From Metabacillus rhizolycopersici (GTDB lineage: Bacteria; Bacillota; Bacilli; Bacillales; Bacillaceae): DNA of 26,599 bases. The stretch lies in contig NZ_JAIQUM010000069.1 of the NCBI RefSeq assembly GCF_020075705.1, positions 1 to 26,599 of the forward strand. The letters run 5' to 3'. The notes under the pieces are model-generated. The model saw only the letters and a program-made list of their open reading frames with translations, made no database searches and was not told the origin of the DNA. Positions 9,207-17,119 of the stretch are shown piece by piece (within the stretch, counting starts at the first letter, position 1; each line of letters opens with the position of its first letter). The position numbers and the translations under genes were made by a program.

Positions 9207-9755
9207 ATGGAGGATACCTTTCAAAGAATATACGAAAAATATCATCATGAACTTTTTCAGTTTTTATTCTATATGGTAAAGAATCGTGAGCAGGCTGAAG
9301 ACCTTGTACAAGAGGTGTATATTCGTGTTTTAAAAGCTTATGATAAGTTTGAAGGACGGAGTAGTGAAAAGACCTGGCTTTTTTCTATAGCTAGGCATGT
9401 AGCAATTGATTGGTTTCGTAAACAAAAAACCATCCGTATGAGGATTTTGGAAAAATTCGATTGGGACAAACATGAGATAAAAGATGATCAAGCATTACCT
9501 GATGAGATTTCCCTTCAAAACGAACAGGTTCAATGGATGTATCGGTCATTAGACGCATGTTCCGTTGATCAACGTTCTGTGCTGATTTTACGTTTTCTTC
9601 AAGAATTATCGATAACAGAAACTGCTGAAGCCCTTGGCTGGACGACTAGTAAGGTAAAAACCACTCAGCATCGTGCGATCAAACAGCTGAAAAAACAAAT
9701 GGATAGCATTTCTGAGAGGGAGGGGATTTCTATTGAAAAGACGGGAGTGGAATGA
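9207..9755 (+). CDS. sigX: ECF RNA polymerase sigma factor SigX
   Basis: This 182-residue extracytoplasmic-function sigma factor in B. subtilis controls cell-envelope modification and resistance to cationic peptides. Sigma region 2 is at residues about 8-75 (DLVQEVYIRVLKAY, then KTWLFSIARHVAIDWFRKQK). Region 4 is at about 120-170 (SVDQRSVLILRFLQELSITETAEALGWTTSKVKTTQHRAIKQLKK). GGAGGG precedes the ATG. The next gene overlaps its end by 23 nt and looks like the cognate anti-sigma factor, which supports the SigX assignment, as does location directly after resDE as in B. subtilis. Confidence 0.93.
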   Translation: MEDTFQRIYEKYHHELFQFLFYMVKNREQAEDLVQEVYIRVLKAYDKFEGRSSEKTWLFSIARHVAIDWFRKQKTIRMRILEKFDWDKHEIKDDQALPDEISLQNEQVQWMYRSLDACSVDQRSVLILRFLQELSITETAEALGWTTSKVKTTQHRAIKQLKKQMDSISEREGISIEKTGVE

Positions 9756-10878
9756 AGAACAGATTGAACAGCTTTTGCAGAAGTTGCCCCCTGTTAAGGA
9801 TACACGATCTGCAGAAGACATTTATCAAAATATAAAGGATAAGCAGCAGCTTAAGAAAAATTCGAGAAGATGGATTGCTCCAGCTTTAGCGACGGTTGCG
9901 GCATTACTACTATTCGTTTTCATCTCACCTTCTCTCTTTCATAATGCTACTTCATATGAAGAAAGCGCTATGGATAGCGCTGCTACAGAGAATTCGGTCA
10001 AGCTAGAAAGTGACATGTCAGAAGCTAAATTAACACAAGAAAAAACATTTGACATTCAAGATTTGAAAAACAAAGAACCGGAAACATTTGTTACAAAGGC
10101 AAGTGAAGAAGATGAGATAATCACTGTAGGATTTACGGATGGGAATGCACAAAATATCTTACCAATTAGTTTAGAGGCAAATCAGAAACAAGAAAAATTA
10201 GAGCAACTAGAAGAAATTAACCCTGAGCTTTTTATGGAAGAACTTGGACCAATTAGCTATGAGCTAAGGAATACAGAATTTATTGATGAGGGGGATCCTG
10301 AAGAAATTACGATTGAATATAAAGGGGAACCCAGTTTAGCAAGCTCTGCTACTGACACATTATACCAAAATGCACTTATTGAAACCTTTAGGTGGCTTGA
10401 TTTTAAAAGGGTGAAACTTTATACAAACAATCATGCAGGTATTGACTTCGGTCATTCAGGATCGAAAAAAGATTTAGAAGTAAAGCAAGAAAATAAAAAA
10501 GCTTATTTTCTATATCAGTTCGACGAACATACTTCAAAATTGCTAGTTCCTTCACCAGAACCATATGATTCAATTGAAACAGCGATTGAAGCGATGAAAC
10601 AAGGGATGGCAGAGCGACATTTACAACCAACGATAATGAAGGGGATTGAAACAATTAAGACAAAAGAAAATGGTGATCAGCTCGAAGTTGAATTTCATCA
10701 AGATATAGAATTTCAGGATAGTGAACCGTATATCATAATGCTAGAATCAATTTTATTATCTGCAAAAGAGTTCGGTTATCGTACAGTTCAGTTCAAAGGA
10801 ATGAATATAGATCAAGTCGGCGTAATGGATGTTACAAAACCGATTGAAGTTCCATTTTCACCAAATCCAATAGATTAA
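9733..10878 (+). CDS. rsiX: Anti-sigma factor RsiX
   Basis: This 381-residue single-pass membrane protein is the likely regulator of SigX. The cytoplasmic N-terminus (residues 1-46, EWNEEQIEQLLQKLPPVKDTRSAEDIYQ) resembles B. subtilis RsiX as remembered. One membrane helix spans about 47-66. The remaining 300 or so residues are extracytoplasmic and acidic, with a region near 70-180 rich in Glu and Lys. The start is TTG at 9733, inside sigX, supported by the strong GGGAGGGG at 9717-9725. This overlap suggests coupled translation and stoichiometric control. The extracellular domain is more divergent than the N-terminus, as usual for this family. Confidence 0.9.
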   Translation: MKRREWNEEQIEQLLQKLPPVKDTRSAEDIYQNIKDKQQLKKNSRRWIAPALATVAALLLFVFISPSLFHNATSYEESAMDSAATENSVKLESDMSEAKLTQEKTFDIQDLKNKEPETFVTKASEEDEIITVGFTDGNAQNILPISLEANQKQEKLEQLEEINPELFMEELGPISYELRNTEFIDEGDPEEITIEYKGEPSLASSATDTLYQNALIETFRWLDFKRVKLYTNNHAGIDFGHSGSKKDLEVKQENKKAYFLYQFDEHTSKLLVPSPEPYDSIETAIEAMKQGMAERHLQPTIMKGIETIKTKENGDQLEVEFHQDIEFQDSEPYIIMLESILLSAKEFGYRTVQFKGMNIDQVGVMDVTKPIEVPFSPNPID

Positions 10879-10884
10879 AATTAG

Positions 10885-10912
10885 AGGAGGCTCATAATCT
10901 GAGTCTCCTTTT
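10885..10912 (+). terminator. Rho-independent terminator of sigX-rsiX
   Basis: A 10-bp stem (AGGAGGCTCA / TGAGTCTCCT, one G-T pair) with a 5-nt loop and a short T tail starts 7 nt after the rsiX stop. Confidence 0.8.
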
Positions 10913-10955
10913 GTATATTAAGGGAAATAATGTAAAATACTACATTTGTTCTTGC

Positions 10956-11179
10956 TTAGGAAATTATAAAATTCTTGTACTGTGGATAAGCGCGCGACAT
11001 CCAGCGCAAGCGTCCGGCCCCGAAACACAGGACGTGCAAGTGCAGTCAATGCGACAAGAACGTCGCGTTCTTGACTGCCTCTTGGTTCTACAGCCCACTT
11101 TTGAATAGAAGGCAAAGTACGCCTTCTATTCAAAAGCGTCTTATGCTTGACTTAGGCTGATCAAGGCGCTTGCGCTTTT
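10956..11179 (+). repeat. R1e: long copy of repeat R1 upstream of the M23 gene
   Basis: Full-length R1. The outer inverted repeat is AGCGCAAGCG (11003-11012) with CGCTTGCGCT (11167-11176), then TTTT. The internal GCAGTCAA/TTGACTGC hairpin is shared with R1a. A perfect 16-bp hairpin has arms 11098-11113 (CTTTTGAATAGAAGGC) and 11121-11136, with a 7-nt loop. The first 38 nt repeat the start of R1d. Rest of the 10913-11312 gap: no gene seen. Confidence 0.85.
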
Positions 11180-11312
11180 GTTTTTTTAAACGGGCAAATG
11201 TAGTTGGTATTTGGCATAGGCCTGTTTAGAATGTTGAATCCATGTTCAATACTAGTGAATAGTTTCAAAAAGGACAATCAAGAAATTTGCCTAAAAATGT
11301 AGGAGGAGAAAA

Positions 11313-12242
11313 ATGCTCATTAAAGTAAATCGTTTTATCGTAACATCAATGGTTGGGCTTATGATTGGAATAACGATTGGAGCAAGTAATCAAGCGCAAG
11401 CACAATCATACATAGAAGAATTAGAGAATAGCTGGGTTCAACCCGTTAATGGTGAAATAACCGATACCTTTGGGACAAGAAATGGTAAACATAAAGGAAT
11501 TGACATAGCTGCCCCAGAAGGAGAAAAAATTGTATCAGTCTCCGATGGGAGAGTGACCAAATCGTATTATTCAGATACATATGGACATGTTGTATTTGTT
11601 GGGCATCCAGAGGGATATGAAACTGTCTATGCTCATTTAAGTAAGCGAATGGTAAGTGTTGGTGAAAGTGTAAAGAAAGGTCAAGCTCTCGGAATAATCG
11701 GTAATACTGGGGTGTCAAGAGGAACGCATTTACACTTTGAATTGCACGATGGAGAATGGACCTATGAAAAAGAACATGCGTTAGATCCCTTCTTTGTTTT
11801 TGAATTACCAAACGCTACTGTCCGTACTAAGCAAGCACAGCAGGAATTAGAGGTTGCGCAAAAAAAACAGAAAGCGGTTAAAATCGAAACTCAGTCTATC
11901 ACTGTTGAAAAAGCTGTTAGTGAACGACAAGAAAGAACAGATTTACAAAAAAAAATTATTACGGTCAATAAAGGTGACACGCTTTGGAAGTTGTCTCAAA
12001 ACTACCATGTAACAATAAAATCGCTTCAGGAATGGAATAGACTAAAATCAAACATCATCTATCAAGGTCAAGAACTAACTGTCTATTTAAATGAAGAAAA
12101 TAGCTATGTCGTCAAATCTGGTGATACAATTCAATCCATTGCAAAAGAATATAAGGTGGAGCCCGAGAAAATCATAAAAGTAAATGAGCTACATAATGAT
12201 AAGCTTTTTCCGAAACAAGTGCTCTTGATTAGTAAAAACTAA
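11313..12242 (+). CDS. Secreted M23 metallopeptidase with two LysM domains
   Basis: A 309-residue exported peptidoglycan hydrolase. The signal peptide (residues 1-30) probably ends at AQA before QS. The LytM/M23 endopeptidase domain (about 42-160) retains zinc and catalytic residues: His60 and Asp64 in GKHKGID, His108 in YAHL, His139 and His141 in HLHFE. After a Lys/Gln-rich linker come two LysM peptidoglycan-binding modules (about 214-257 and 264-307). It should therefore cleave cross-links in the wall peptide. GGAGGAG precedes the ATG. The gene stands alone, after an R1 copy and before a repeat-rich region. Its neighbour sigX acts on the envelope, but I found no clear SigX promoter here, so a regulatory link is unproven. 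Confidence 0.9.
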   Translation: MLIKVNRFIVTSMVGLMIGITIGASNQAQAQSYIEELENSWVQPVNGEITDTFGTRNGKHKGIDIAAPEGEKIVSVSDGRVTKSYYSDTYGHVVFVGHPEGYETVYAHLSKRMVSVGESVKKGQALGIIGNTGVSRGTHLHFELHDGEWTYEKEHALDPFFVFELPNATVRTKQAQQELEVAQKKQKAVKIETQSITVEKAVSERQERTDLQKKIITVNKGDTLWKLSQNYHVTIKSLQEWNRLKSNIIYQGQELTVYLNEENSYVVKSGDTIQSIAKEYKVEPEKIIKVNELHNDKLFPKQVLLISKN

Positions 12243-12449
12243 CTTTTGTTGAATGAACAATCGATGATGTTCAAATATCCTGTTGATATAGTTACTAGTG
12301 TAAAATTAACAATATATATAAATTATTCAAGAGAAACGGCATGATTAACGTGGTTCAAAATAGGATATTCATGCATTTATCTTATTTTAGATGGGCAGAA
12401 AAAACTTTACATCAAGTTTTAAGGGAAACAAAAAAAGAGAGGTGGAGGA

Positions 12450-12557
12450 TTATCCCGCATTAACGGGCAGTAATACCCCCACCTCTAAGCTTGAGTGAAT
12501 CAAAGAAGCGAAGGTGGGGGAGAAAGAAAACCCCAACTGATGGAAGTCTCGCTTTAT
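12450..12557 (+). repeat. R2c: full-length copy of repeat R2
   Basis: The copy runs from TTAT (12450-12453) to TTAT (12554-12557). The left end has the hairpin CCCG-CATTAA-CGGG, then CAGTAATACCCCCACCTC. The right part has GAAGGTGGGGG, then AACCCCAACTGATGGAAG and TCTCGCTTTAT. The C-rich arm can pair with GAAGGTGGGGG downstream or with GAGGTGGAGG just outside the left end (12439-12448), so alternative folds are possible. It has no coding capacity and is probably a non-autonomous mobile element. The stretch 12243-12440 holds no gene that I can see. Confidence 0.65.
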
Positions 12558-12614
12558 TGGCTGTAAAGATCTGATAATTCTCATACAAATAGTAATTAGA
12601 AATATTTAATGATT

Positions 12615-12666
12615 TTGTTTAATTCGATTCTTCTTGCTATACAATGTATTAAAAACGATATATAAT
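12615..12666 (+). promoter_or_regulatory. Candidate promoter for the FMN riboswitch-ribU transcript
   Basis: Two readings are possible: TTGTTT (12615-12620) with TATACA (12638-12643), 17-nt spacer; or TATACA (12638-12643) as -35 with a perfect TATAAT (12661-12666), also 17 nt. Either starts transcription before the riboswitch. They cannot be told apart by eye. Confidence 0.45.
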
Positions 12667-12694
12667 GGGAGGTATAAATTAAATAATATGATCA

Positions 12695-12823
12695 ATCTTC
12701 GGGGCAGGGTGTAATTCCCGACCGGCGGTGATGAAGTTTTTTTTCTAAGTCCGCGAGCCTGTAGTATAGGGCAGGATCTGGTGAAATTCCAGAACCGACA
12801 GTATAGTCTGGATGAGAGAAGAT
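12695..12823 (+). ncRNA. FMN riboswitch (RFN element)
   Basis: The conserved RFN landmarks are all present in order: closing stem ATCTTC (12695-12700) with GAAGAT (12818-12823), GGGGCAGGGTGTAATTCCCG, ACCGGCGGTGATGAAG, AGTCCGCGAGCC, GGTGAAATTCCAGAACCGAC and AGTCTGGATGAGAGAAG. It binds flavin mononucleotide and switches off the downstream gene when flavin is plentiful. Here the output is a terminator 54 nt downstream, and the regulated gene is the riboflavin transporter ribU. Confidence 0.96.
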
Positions 12824-12876
12824 GGAGGTTCTAACGTTTAAAAGTTAATGCTTTGAACGTTTATTTAGACTCGATT

Positions 12877-12945
12877 AAAATGCCCCTGTATATCATTGTT
12901 GTTTTGCTTGTTAAAAGACAATAATGATATACAGGGGCATTTTTT
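12877..12945 (+). terminator. Riboswitch-controlled terminator ahead of ribU
   Basis: A very long stem of about 21 bp (12877-12897 with 12923-12944), core TGCCCCTGTATATCATT, ends in a T-run. It is the expected expression platform of the FMN riboswitch. I could not define the competing antiterminator with confidence. Confidence 0.88.
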
Positions 12946-12974
12946 GGTAGACAAGAAACGATCAGTTTTAACTT

Positions 12975-13081
12975 AGTTTTCTTGTTTTACTTTAGCATCT
13001 AGCTACGCATAATTGGAGGGATATGAACAACTTCTATTGATGAGTAAGTTATTTGCCTAAGGCTGACCAAGGCGCTTTTGC
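12975..13081 (+). repeat. R1g: degenerate copy of repeat R1 in the ribU leader
   Basis: The right end (GTTATTTGCCTAAGGCTGAC at 13049-13068, then CAAGGCGCTTTTGCC) matches the 3' end of long R1 copies. The left part retains only ACTTAGTTTTCTTG and CATCTAGC-like remnants. It lies between the riboswitch terminator and the ribU ribosome site, so it is in the transcript only when the riboswitch allows read-through. Confidence 0.5.
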
Positions 13082-13143
13082 CATTCGAATCATGTCTAAA
13101 GAACTTTCTCTTTTTCGGGATGGGATCAGAAAAGGAGAGAAGA

Positions 13144-13728
13144 ATGATGCAACAAAGTAAAGTAAGAAAACATGTAACAGTAGGTATGTTAAGTAGTATT
13201 GCGTATTTACTTATGATGCTTGATTTTCCATTTCCAGGATTACCTAGCTTTTTACAAATTGATTTTAGTGATGTTCCGGCTCTAATTTCAGCTATTGTAT
13301 TTGGACCATCTGCAGGGTTAATGGTAGAAGCAATTAAAAATATTCTCTATTATCTCATTCACGGGTCAGGAGTTCCAGTTGGCGAAATTTCAAACTTTAT
13401 TGCTGGATCGTTATTTATCTTACCATCCGCATATATATACAGACGTTTTCAAAGTCAAAAAGGCTTACTTATAGGGCTTGGAATCGGTACGATGTTAATG
13501 ACTGTGGTGATGAGTATCTTGAATTATTATGTCATTATGCCGGCTTACACATTCTTTCTAAATATGCCTGTGATGTCTCAAGAAGCAACTAGACAGTTTG
13601 TGGTTGCAGCAGTTTTGCCGTTTAACCTACTAAAAGGTGTGATTGTGACGCTTCTTTTATTAGTGATTATGACTAAAATAAAAACTTGGTTAACGAACCA
13701 ATTATTAATAAATTATAAACGTGTATAA
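13144..13728 (+). CDS. ribU: Riboflavin transporter RibU (ECF-type S component)
   Basis: RibU is a 194-residue membrane protein that binds riboflavin and works with the shared energy-coupling factor (ECF) module. The N-terminus (MLSSIAYLLMMLDFPFPGLP) and IDFSDVPALI match B. subtilis RibU (YpaA) closely. About six hydrophobic helices are visible, with conserved VEAIKN and NFIAGSLFILP segments. The frame is open from 13078, but that extension lies over repeat R1g. AAGGAGAG at 13132-13139 sets the ATG at 13144; a second ATG at 13147 is equally possible. Control by the upstream FMN riboswitch supports the assignment. Confidence 0.95.
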   Translation: MMQQSKVRKHVTVGMLSSIAYLLMMLDFPFPGLPSFLQIDFSDVPALISAIVFGPSAGLMVEAIKNILYYLIHGSGVPVGEISNFIAGSLFILPSAYIYRRFQSQKGLLIGLGIGTMLMTVVMSILNYYVIMPAYTFFLNMPVMSQEATRQFVVAAVLPFNLLKGVIVTLLLLVIMTKIKTWLTNQLLINYKRV

Positions 13729-13767
13729 TAGGATTATCGATCAGGCTTTATTGATTTTGAGTTGAAG

Positions 13768-13820
13768 AAAAAAGGTGCTCGGAAAAGTCGCTATACGCGA
13801 CTTTCATGAGCACCTTTTTT
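13768..13820. terminator. Bidirectional terminator between ribU and fer
   Basis: AAAAAAGGTGCTC (13768-13780) pairs with GAGCACCTTTTTT (13808-13820). An inner stem AAAGTCGC/GCGACTTT extends it. A-rich and T-rich ends allow termination on both strands for the convergent ribU and fer. Confidence 0.9.
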
Positions 13821-13828
13821 ACAATAAA

Positions 13829-14101
<273 letters not shown>

Positions 14102-14313
14102 TTAATACCATATCATCGTATGGTAGAACTAGTAAATTGAGTGAATCCATATATTACAAAAATAAATTATTATGGATGTACCTAATTAGTATTGTAAATC
14201 GGATTTTTGGACATTTCAATAGAAAACTCTAATGAAAATATTTATCACTGCTGCTTAGCTTGCAAGTTAGCTTCAAATTAAAGGCGAAAAGTAGAGAAAA
14301 ATCAGCATATTGT

Positions 14314-14343
14314 GTAAACGAATGACCAAAAATTTGTTAAAAT
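14314..14343 (+). promoter_or_regulatory. Candidate promoter for ypbB-recS
   Basis: An extended -10, TG-T-TAAAAT (14335-14343), has a weak GTAAAC -35 18 nt upstream. The rest of the fer-ypbB divergent gap (14078-14313) is AT-rich; it holds a small ACCATA/TATGGT palindrome at 14107-14124 but no gene that I can see. Confidence 0.35.
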
Positions 14344-14385
14344 AGAAAACGGAATCGAATATTGTCAAACATTGTAGGTGATGTA

Positions 14386-15447
14386 TTGAAACAACATTAT
14401 TTTCATATGGTATTGCTGTATTGTCTAAACCAAATTAATGGAGAAAGATCTGTCTCCGCTATTTATCATTTACTTAACGGGAAAAAATCTTCACAAACAA
14501 TTCAAGATGGAAAACTATTTTTTTTATCCCATCTGTTCAGTATTTTTCCTAGACTAACAAGGCAGCAAGTACTTGAAGAATGTGAAATTATTTTGAAAGA
14601 AGGACTTATTGAACAATTACCAAATCACCATTTTATATTAACGGAGAAAGGTAAATTAATCCTTGATGAATATCTAAAGATAAAGCCAATACCACCTAAG
14701 TTAAATGGTTGGGAGTATGGAGATGTAGGACGGGTTTTTTGGAGGAGGCTATCCATACTTGTCCAAGTTCTATCCAATTTTGCATTTGAAAGAAATCATT
14801 ATTTACCAGTAACGAAAAATCAAGAGGATTTACAATGGGTGAAACAATTCCTTAAAGAGAGCAAATTTTCAAAATCAAATCTTATTCACATGTTATATGA
14901 GGAATTAAAGTTCACACTCCAACGACAATCAAAACGAGATGCGATGATTTTTATCCAAAGGATGACATCGAGTGAAAAAATTGGTCTCACCTTTGAACAG
15001 ATTGCCAAAAAGCATAATGAGGATCCAGTCTACATTTCCTTGCTGTTTTGGAATGTCATACATTCGATCATTCACCTACAACAATCAAGCAATTCTCAAC
15101 ATGTCATTTTGAATGAGATAATCATCGATAAACTGCAAAAAAATACACTTACGGCATCGACTGCAAAGACACGTTATTATCTGTTACAAGGAATAGGAAT
15201 ATCTGAAATTGCAATTATCCGAAGATTAAAGGAAAACACAATAGAGGATCATATAGTTGAGATTACATTACATGATATAACCTATACACCTGATGCTTTT
15301 TTATCACAATCTGATTTTAACCAAATAAGTAATGCGATTGCCTTGCTTAAAACACATCAACTAAAAAAAGTGAAGGAATACTTGAATCATCGATACAGCT
15401 ATTTTCAAATTAGACTTGCCTTTGCGATGAATGGGAGGAACGGATGA
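14386..15447 (+). CDS. ypbB: Helix-turn-helix protein YpbB, partner gene of RecS
   Basis: A protein of about 353 residues similar to B. subtilis YpbB (GERSVSAIYHLLNGKKSSQT near the N-terminus). Residues about 257-337 resemble the helix-turn-helix domain that is fused to the C-terminus of many larger RecQ helicases (TASTAKTRYYLLQGIGISEIA...NTIEDH). Here it is a separate gene overlapping recQ by 4 nt, so YpbB may supply in trans a domain missing from the short helicase; this is inference. The frame opens with TTG at 14362 without a good ribosome site. AGGTGA at 14376-14381 points to the TTG at 14386, and the first ATG is 14407. Biochemical function is not established. Confidence 0.85.
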   Translation: MKQHYFHMVLLYCLNQINGERSVSAIYHLLNGKKSSQTIQDGKLFFLSHLFSIFPRLTRQQVLEECEIILKEGLIEQLPNHHFILTEKGKLILDEYLKIKPIPPKLNGWEYGDVGRVFWRRLSILVQVLSNFAFERNHYLPVTKNQEDLQWVKQFLKESKFSKSNLIHMLYEELKFTLQRQSKRDAMIFIQRMTSSEKIGLTFEQIAKKHNEDPVYISLLFWNVIHSIIHLQQSSNSQHVILNEIIIDKLQKNTLTASTAKTRYYLLQGIGISEIAIIRRLKENTIEDHIVEITLHDITYTPDAFLSQSDFNQISNAIALLKTHQLKKVKEYLNHRYSYFQIRLAFAMNGRNG

Positions 15448-16943
15448 ACCAATCAATAGAAAATGTGTTAAAAACTTACTTCCATCTTAACGAATTTCGA
15501 ACAGGACAGCGGGAAATAATTGATGCTGTCTTACAAAGAAATGATGTTGTGGCAATGCTTCCTACTGGAGCGGGGAAGTCTCTTTGTTATCAGCTTCCTG
15601 GATATCTTCTTGATGGGCCGATATTAATTGTTTCCCCCTTATTATCCTTAATGGAGGATCAAGTGGAACAAATTAAACTCAGAGGTGAAAAGCGGGTCAT
15701 CGCCCTAAATAGTACGATACCATTTATGCAAAGGAAAAATTATTTGCAAAATATACGAGAGTATCGATATATTTATGTTTCTCCTGAAATCATGCAAATT
15801 GATTATGTGCTAAGTGCATTAAAAACAGCAGCAATTTCTTTGTTTGTCGTCGATGAAGCCCATTGTATTTCACAATGGGGTCATGATTTTCGTCCTGATT
15901 ATTCAAGATTAGGTGAAATTAGACGTGCGCTACATCATCCACCTTGTCTAGCTGTAACAGCTACTGCAACCGAGGAAGTGCTTGAGGATATCCAAAGGGT
16001 TCTTCAATTTCGATCAGAAAGTAAAAAGTTCGTTTATTCGATTGATCGTCCAAATATTGCGATTTCTGTTGAAAAACTTTCGTCAATCGATGAAAAAATA
16101 GTTAAATTACTTTATTTCGTACGTTCATTAAAAGGTCCTGGAATTATTTATTGTTCAAGTAGATTATGGACAGAGCGATTAGCACAAATTTTGATTGATG
16201 CTAGTGTTGATCATGTCGGCTATTATCATGGGGGAATGGATCAAGAGCAACGAATTCTTATTCAGCAACAGTTTATATACGACCAATTGCAGATCGTTTG
16301 CTGTACGAATGCGTTTGGAATGGGGATTAATAAGCAAAATATACGTTATGTTATACATTTTCATTTTCCGGCACAATTAGAGTCATACATGCAGGAGATT
16401 GGTCGAGCAGGTCGAGATGGCCATCCTAGTCTTGCTTTAACACTACTTACTGAAGCCGATTATGAAGTGCCAAAAACATTAATGGAATCCGAGTTTCCAT
16501 CCTATGAAAAATTATATCGGACCATTTACTTTTTACATAAAAATAATGTACAATCATGTTCATTTGAAAAAATAAATGAACAGTGTGGGTTATCTGAAAC
16601 ACAATGGCGTTATGTAGAATATCACTTAATGTCATTAAAAAATCGTATGTTAAAACCAGAAGAACTTATCGCAACAATCTGGCTTGAAATTGAAAAGCGA
16701 ATAACGCTTAAACAAGTTAAATTACGGGAGATGACTAATTGGCTAACTGCGGATTCATGTAGACGTCAAAAGTTACTTGCATATTTTGACGAAGCATATA
16801 CTGGTCATGTGATAGTGAATTGCTGTGATAGCTGTGGGATTGATTATTCAACCTTCATGGGAGCGCTAACTAAGCAAGAAGTAGGTTTAGAAATGAATTG
16901 GGAAGAGGAGTTAAAAGCGATTTTTCGGATGACAAGTGATTAA
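15444..16943 (+). CDS. recS: RecQ-family ATP-dependent DNA helicase (RecS-like, short form)
   Basis: A 499-residue DNA helicase for recombination and repair. Motif I is TGAGKS (41-46), motif II is DEAH (137-140) followed by CISQWGHDFRPDY (the RecQ aromatic loop), and motif VI is QEIGRAGRDG (317-326). The zinc-binding cysteines are visible at 439, 460/461 and 464. The protein stops there and lacks the winged-helix and HRDC domains of full RecQ, which is the form of B. subtilis RecS. Its ATG overlaps the ypbB stop (ATGA). No terminator is evident; an R2 repeat follows in the next gap. Confidence 0.93.
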   Translation: MNQSIENVLKTYFHLNEFRTGQREIIDAVLQRNDVVAMLPTGAGKSLCYQLPGYLLDGPILIVSPLLSLMEDQVEQIKLRGEKRVIALNSTIPFMQRKNYLQNIREYRYIYVSPEIMQIDYVLSALKTAAISLFVVDEAHCISQWGHDFRPDYSRLGEIRRALHHPPCLAVTATATEEVLEDIQRVLQFRSESKKFVYSIDRPNIAISVEKLSSIDEKIVKLLYFVRSLKGPGIIYCSSRLWTERLAQILIDASVDHVGYYHGGMDQEQRILIQQQFIYDQLQIVCCTNAFGMGINKQNIRYVIHFHFPAQLESYMQEIGRAGRDGHPSLALTLLTEADYEVPKTLMESEFPSYEKLYRTIYFLHKNNVQSCSFEKINEQCGLSETQWRYVEYHLMSLKNRMLKPEELIATIWLEIEKRITLKQVKLREMTNWLTADSCRRQKLLAYFDEAYTGHVIVNCCDSCGIDYSTFMGALTKQEVGLEMNWEEELKAIFRMTSD

Positions 16944-16995
16944 ATTTTGTTTAACATGCAGAATGAAGGAATGTAACAACTAATAGACGATCAAA

Positions 16996-17099
16996 TTATC
17001 CCATTCTTAACGGTCAGTAAATCCCATACACCAATATTTAAGAGAAACTGATGGGTGTGAGGGCTAAAGAAACCCCATCAGATGGAAGTCTCGCTTTAT
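16996..17099 (+). repeat. R2d: full-length copy of repeat R2
   Basis: The copy is bounded by TTAT at 16996-16999 and 17096-17099. The left end is TATCCCATTCTTAACGG with CAGTAA. The right end is ATCAGATGGAAGTCTCGCTTTAT. CTGATGGG (17048-17055) pairs with CCCATCAG (17074-17081); an alternative pairs GGTGTGAGGG with CCCATACACC upstream. It fills the recS-ypbE gap and ends 3 nt before AAGGAGTGA, a ribosome site candidate for ypbE. Confidence 0.65.
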
Positions 17100-17119
17100 A
17101 AAAGGAGTGAAAGAAGGAA

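Noticed and set aside
10911..11133. Open frames on both strands over R1e
   Set aside because: They are repeat sequence read as protein; the frames do not continue into conserved protein sequence.
11180..11312. A SigX promoter upstream of the M23/LysM gene
   Set aside because: No TGTAAC-like box with a CGAC-like box at 16-17 nt could be found, so a SigX regulon link is not claimed.
11446..11811. A 121-codon reverse-strand frame
   Set aside because: Fully antisense to the well-supported M23 gene; no ribosome site or recognisable motif.
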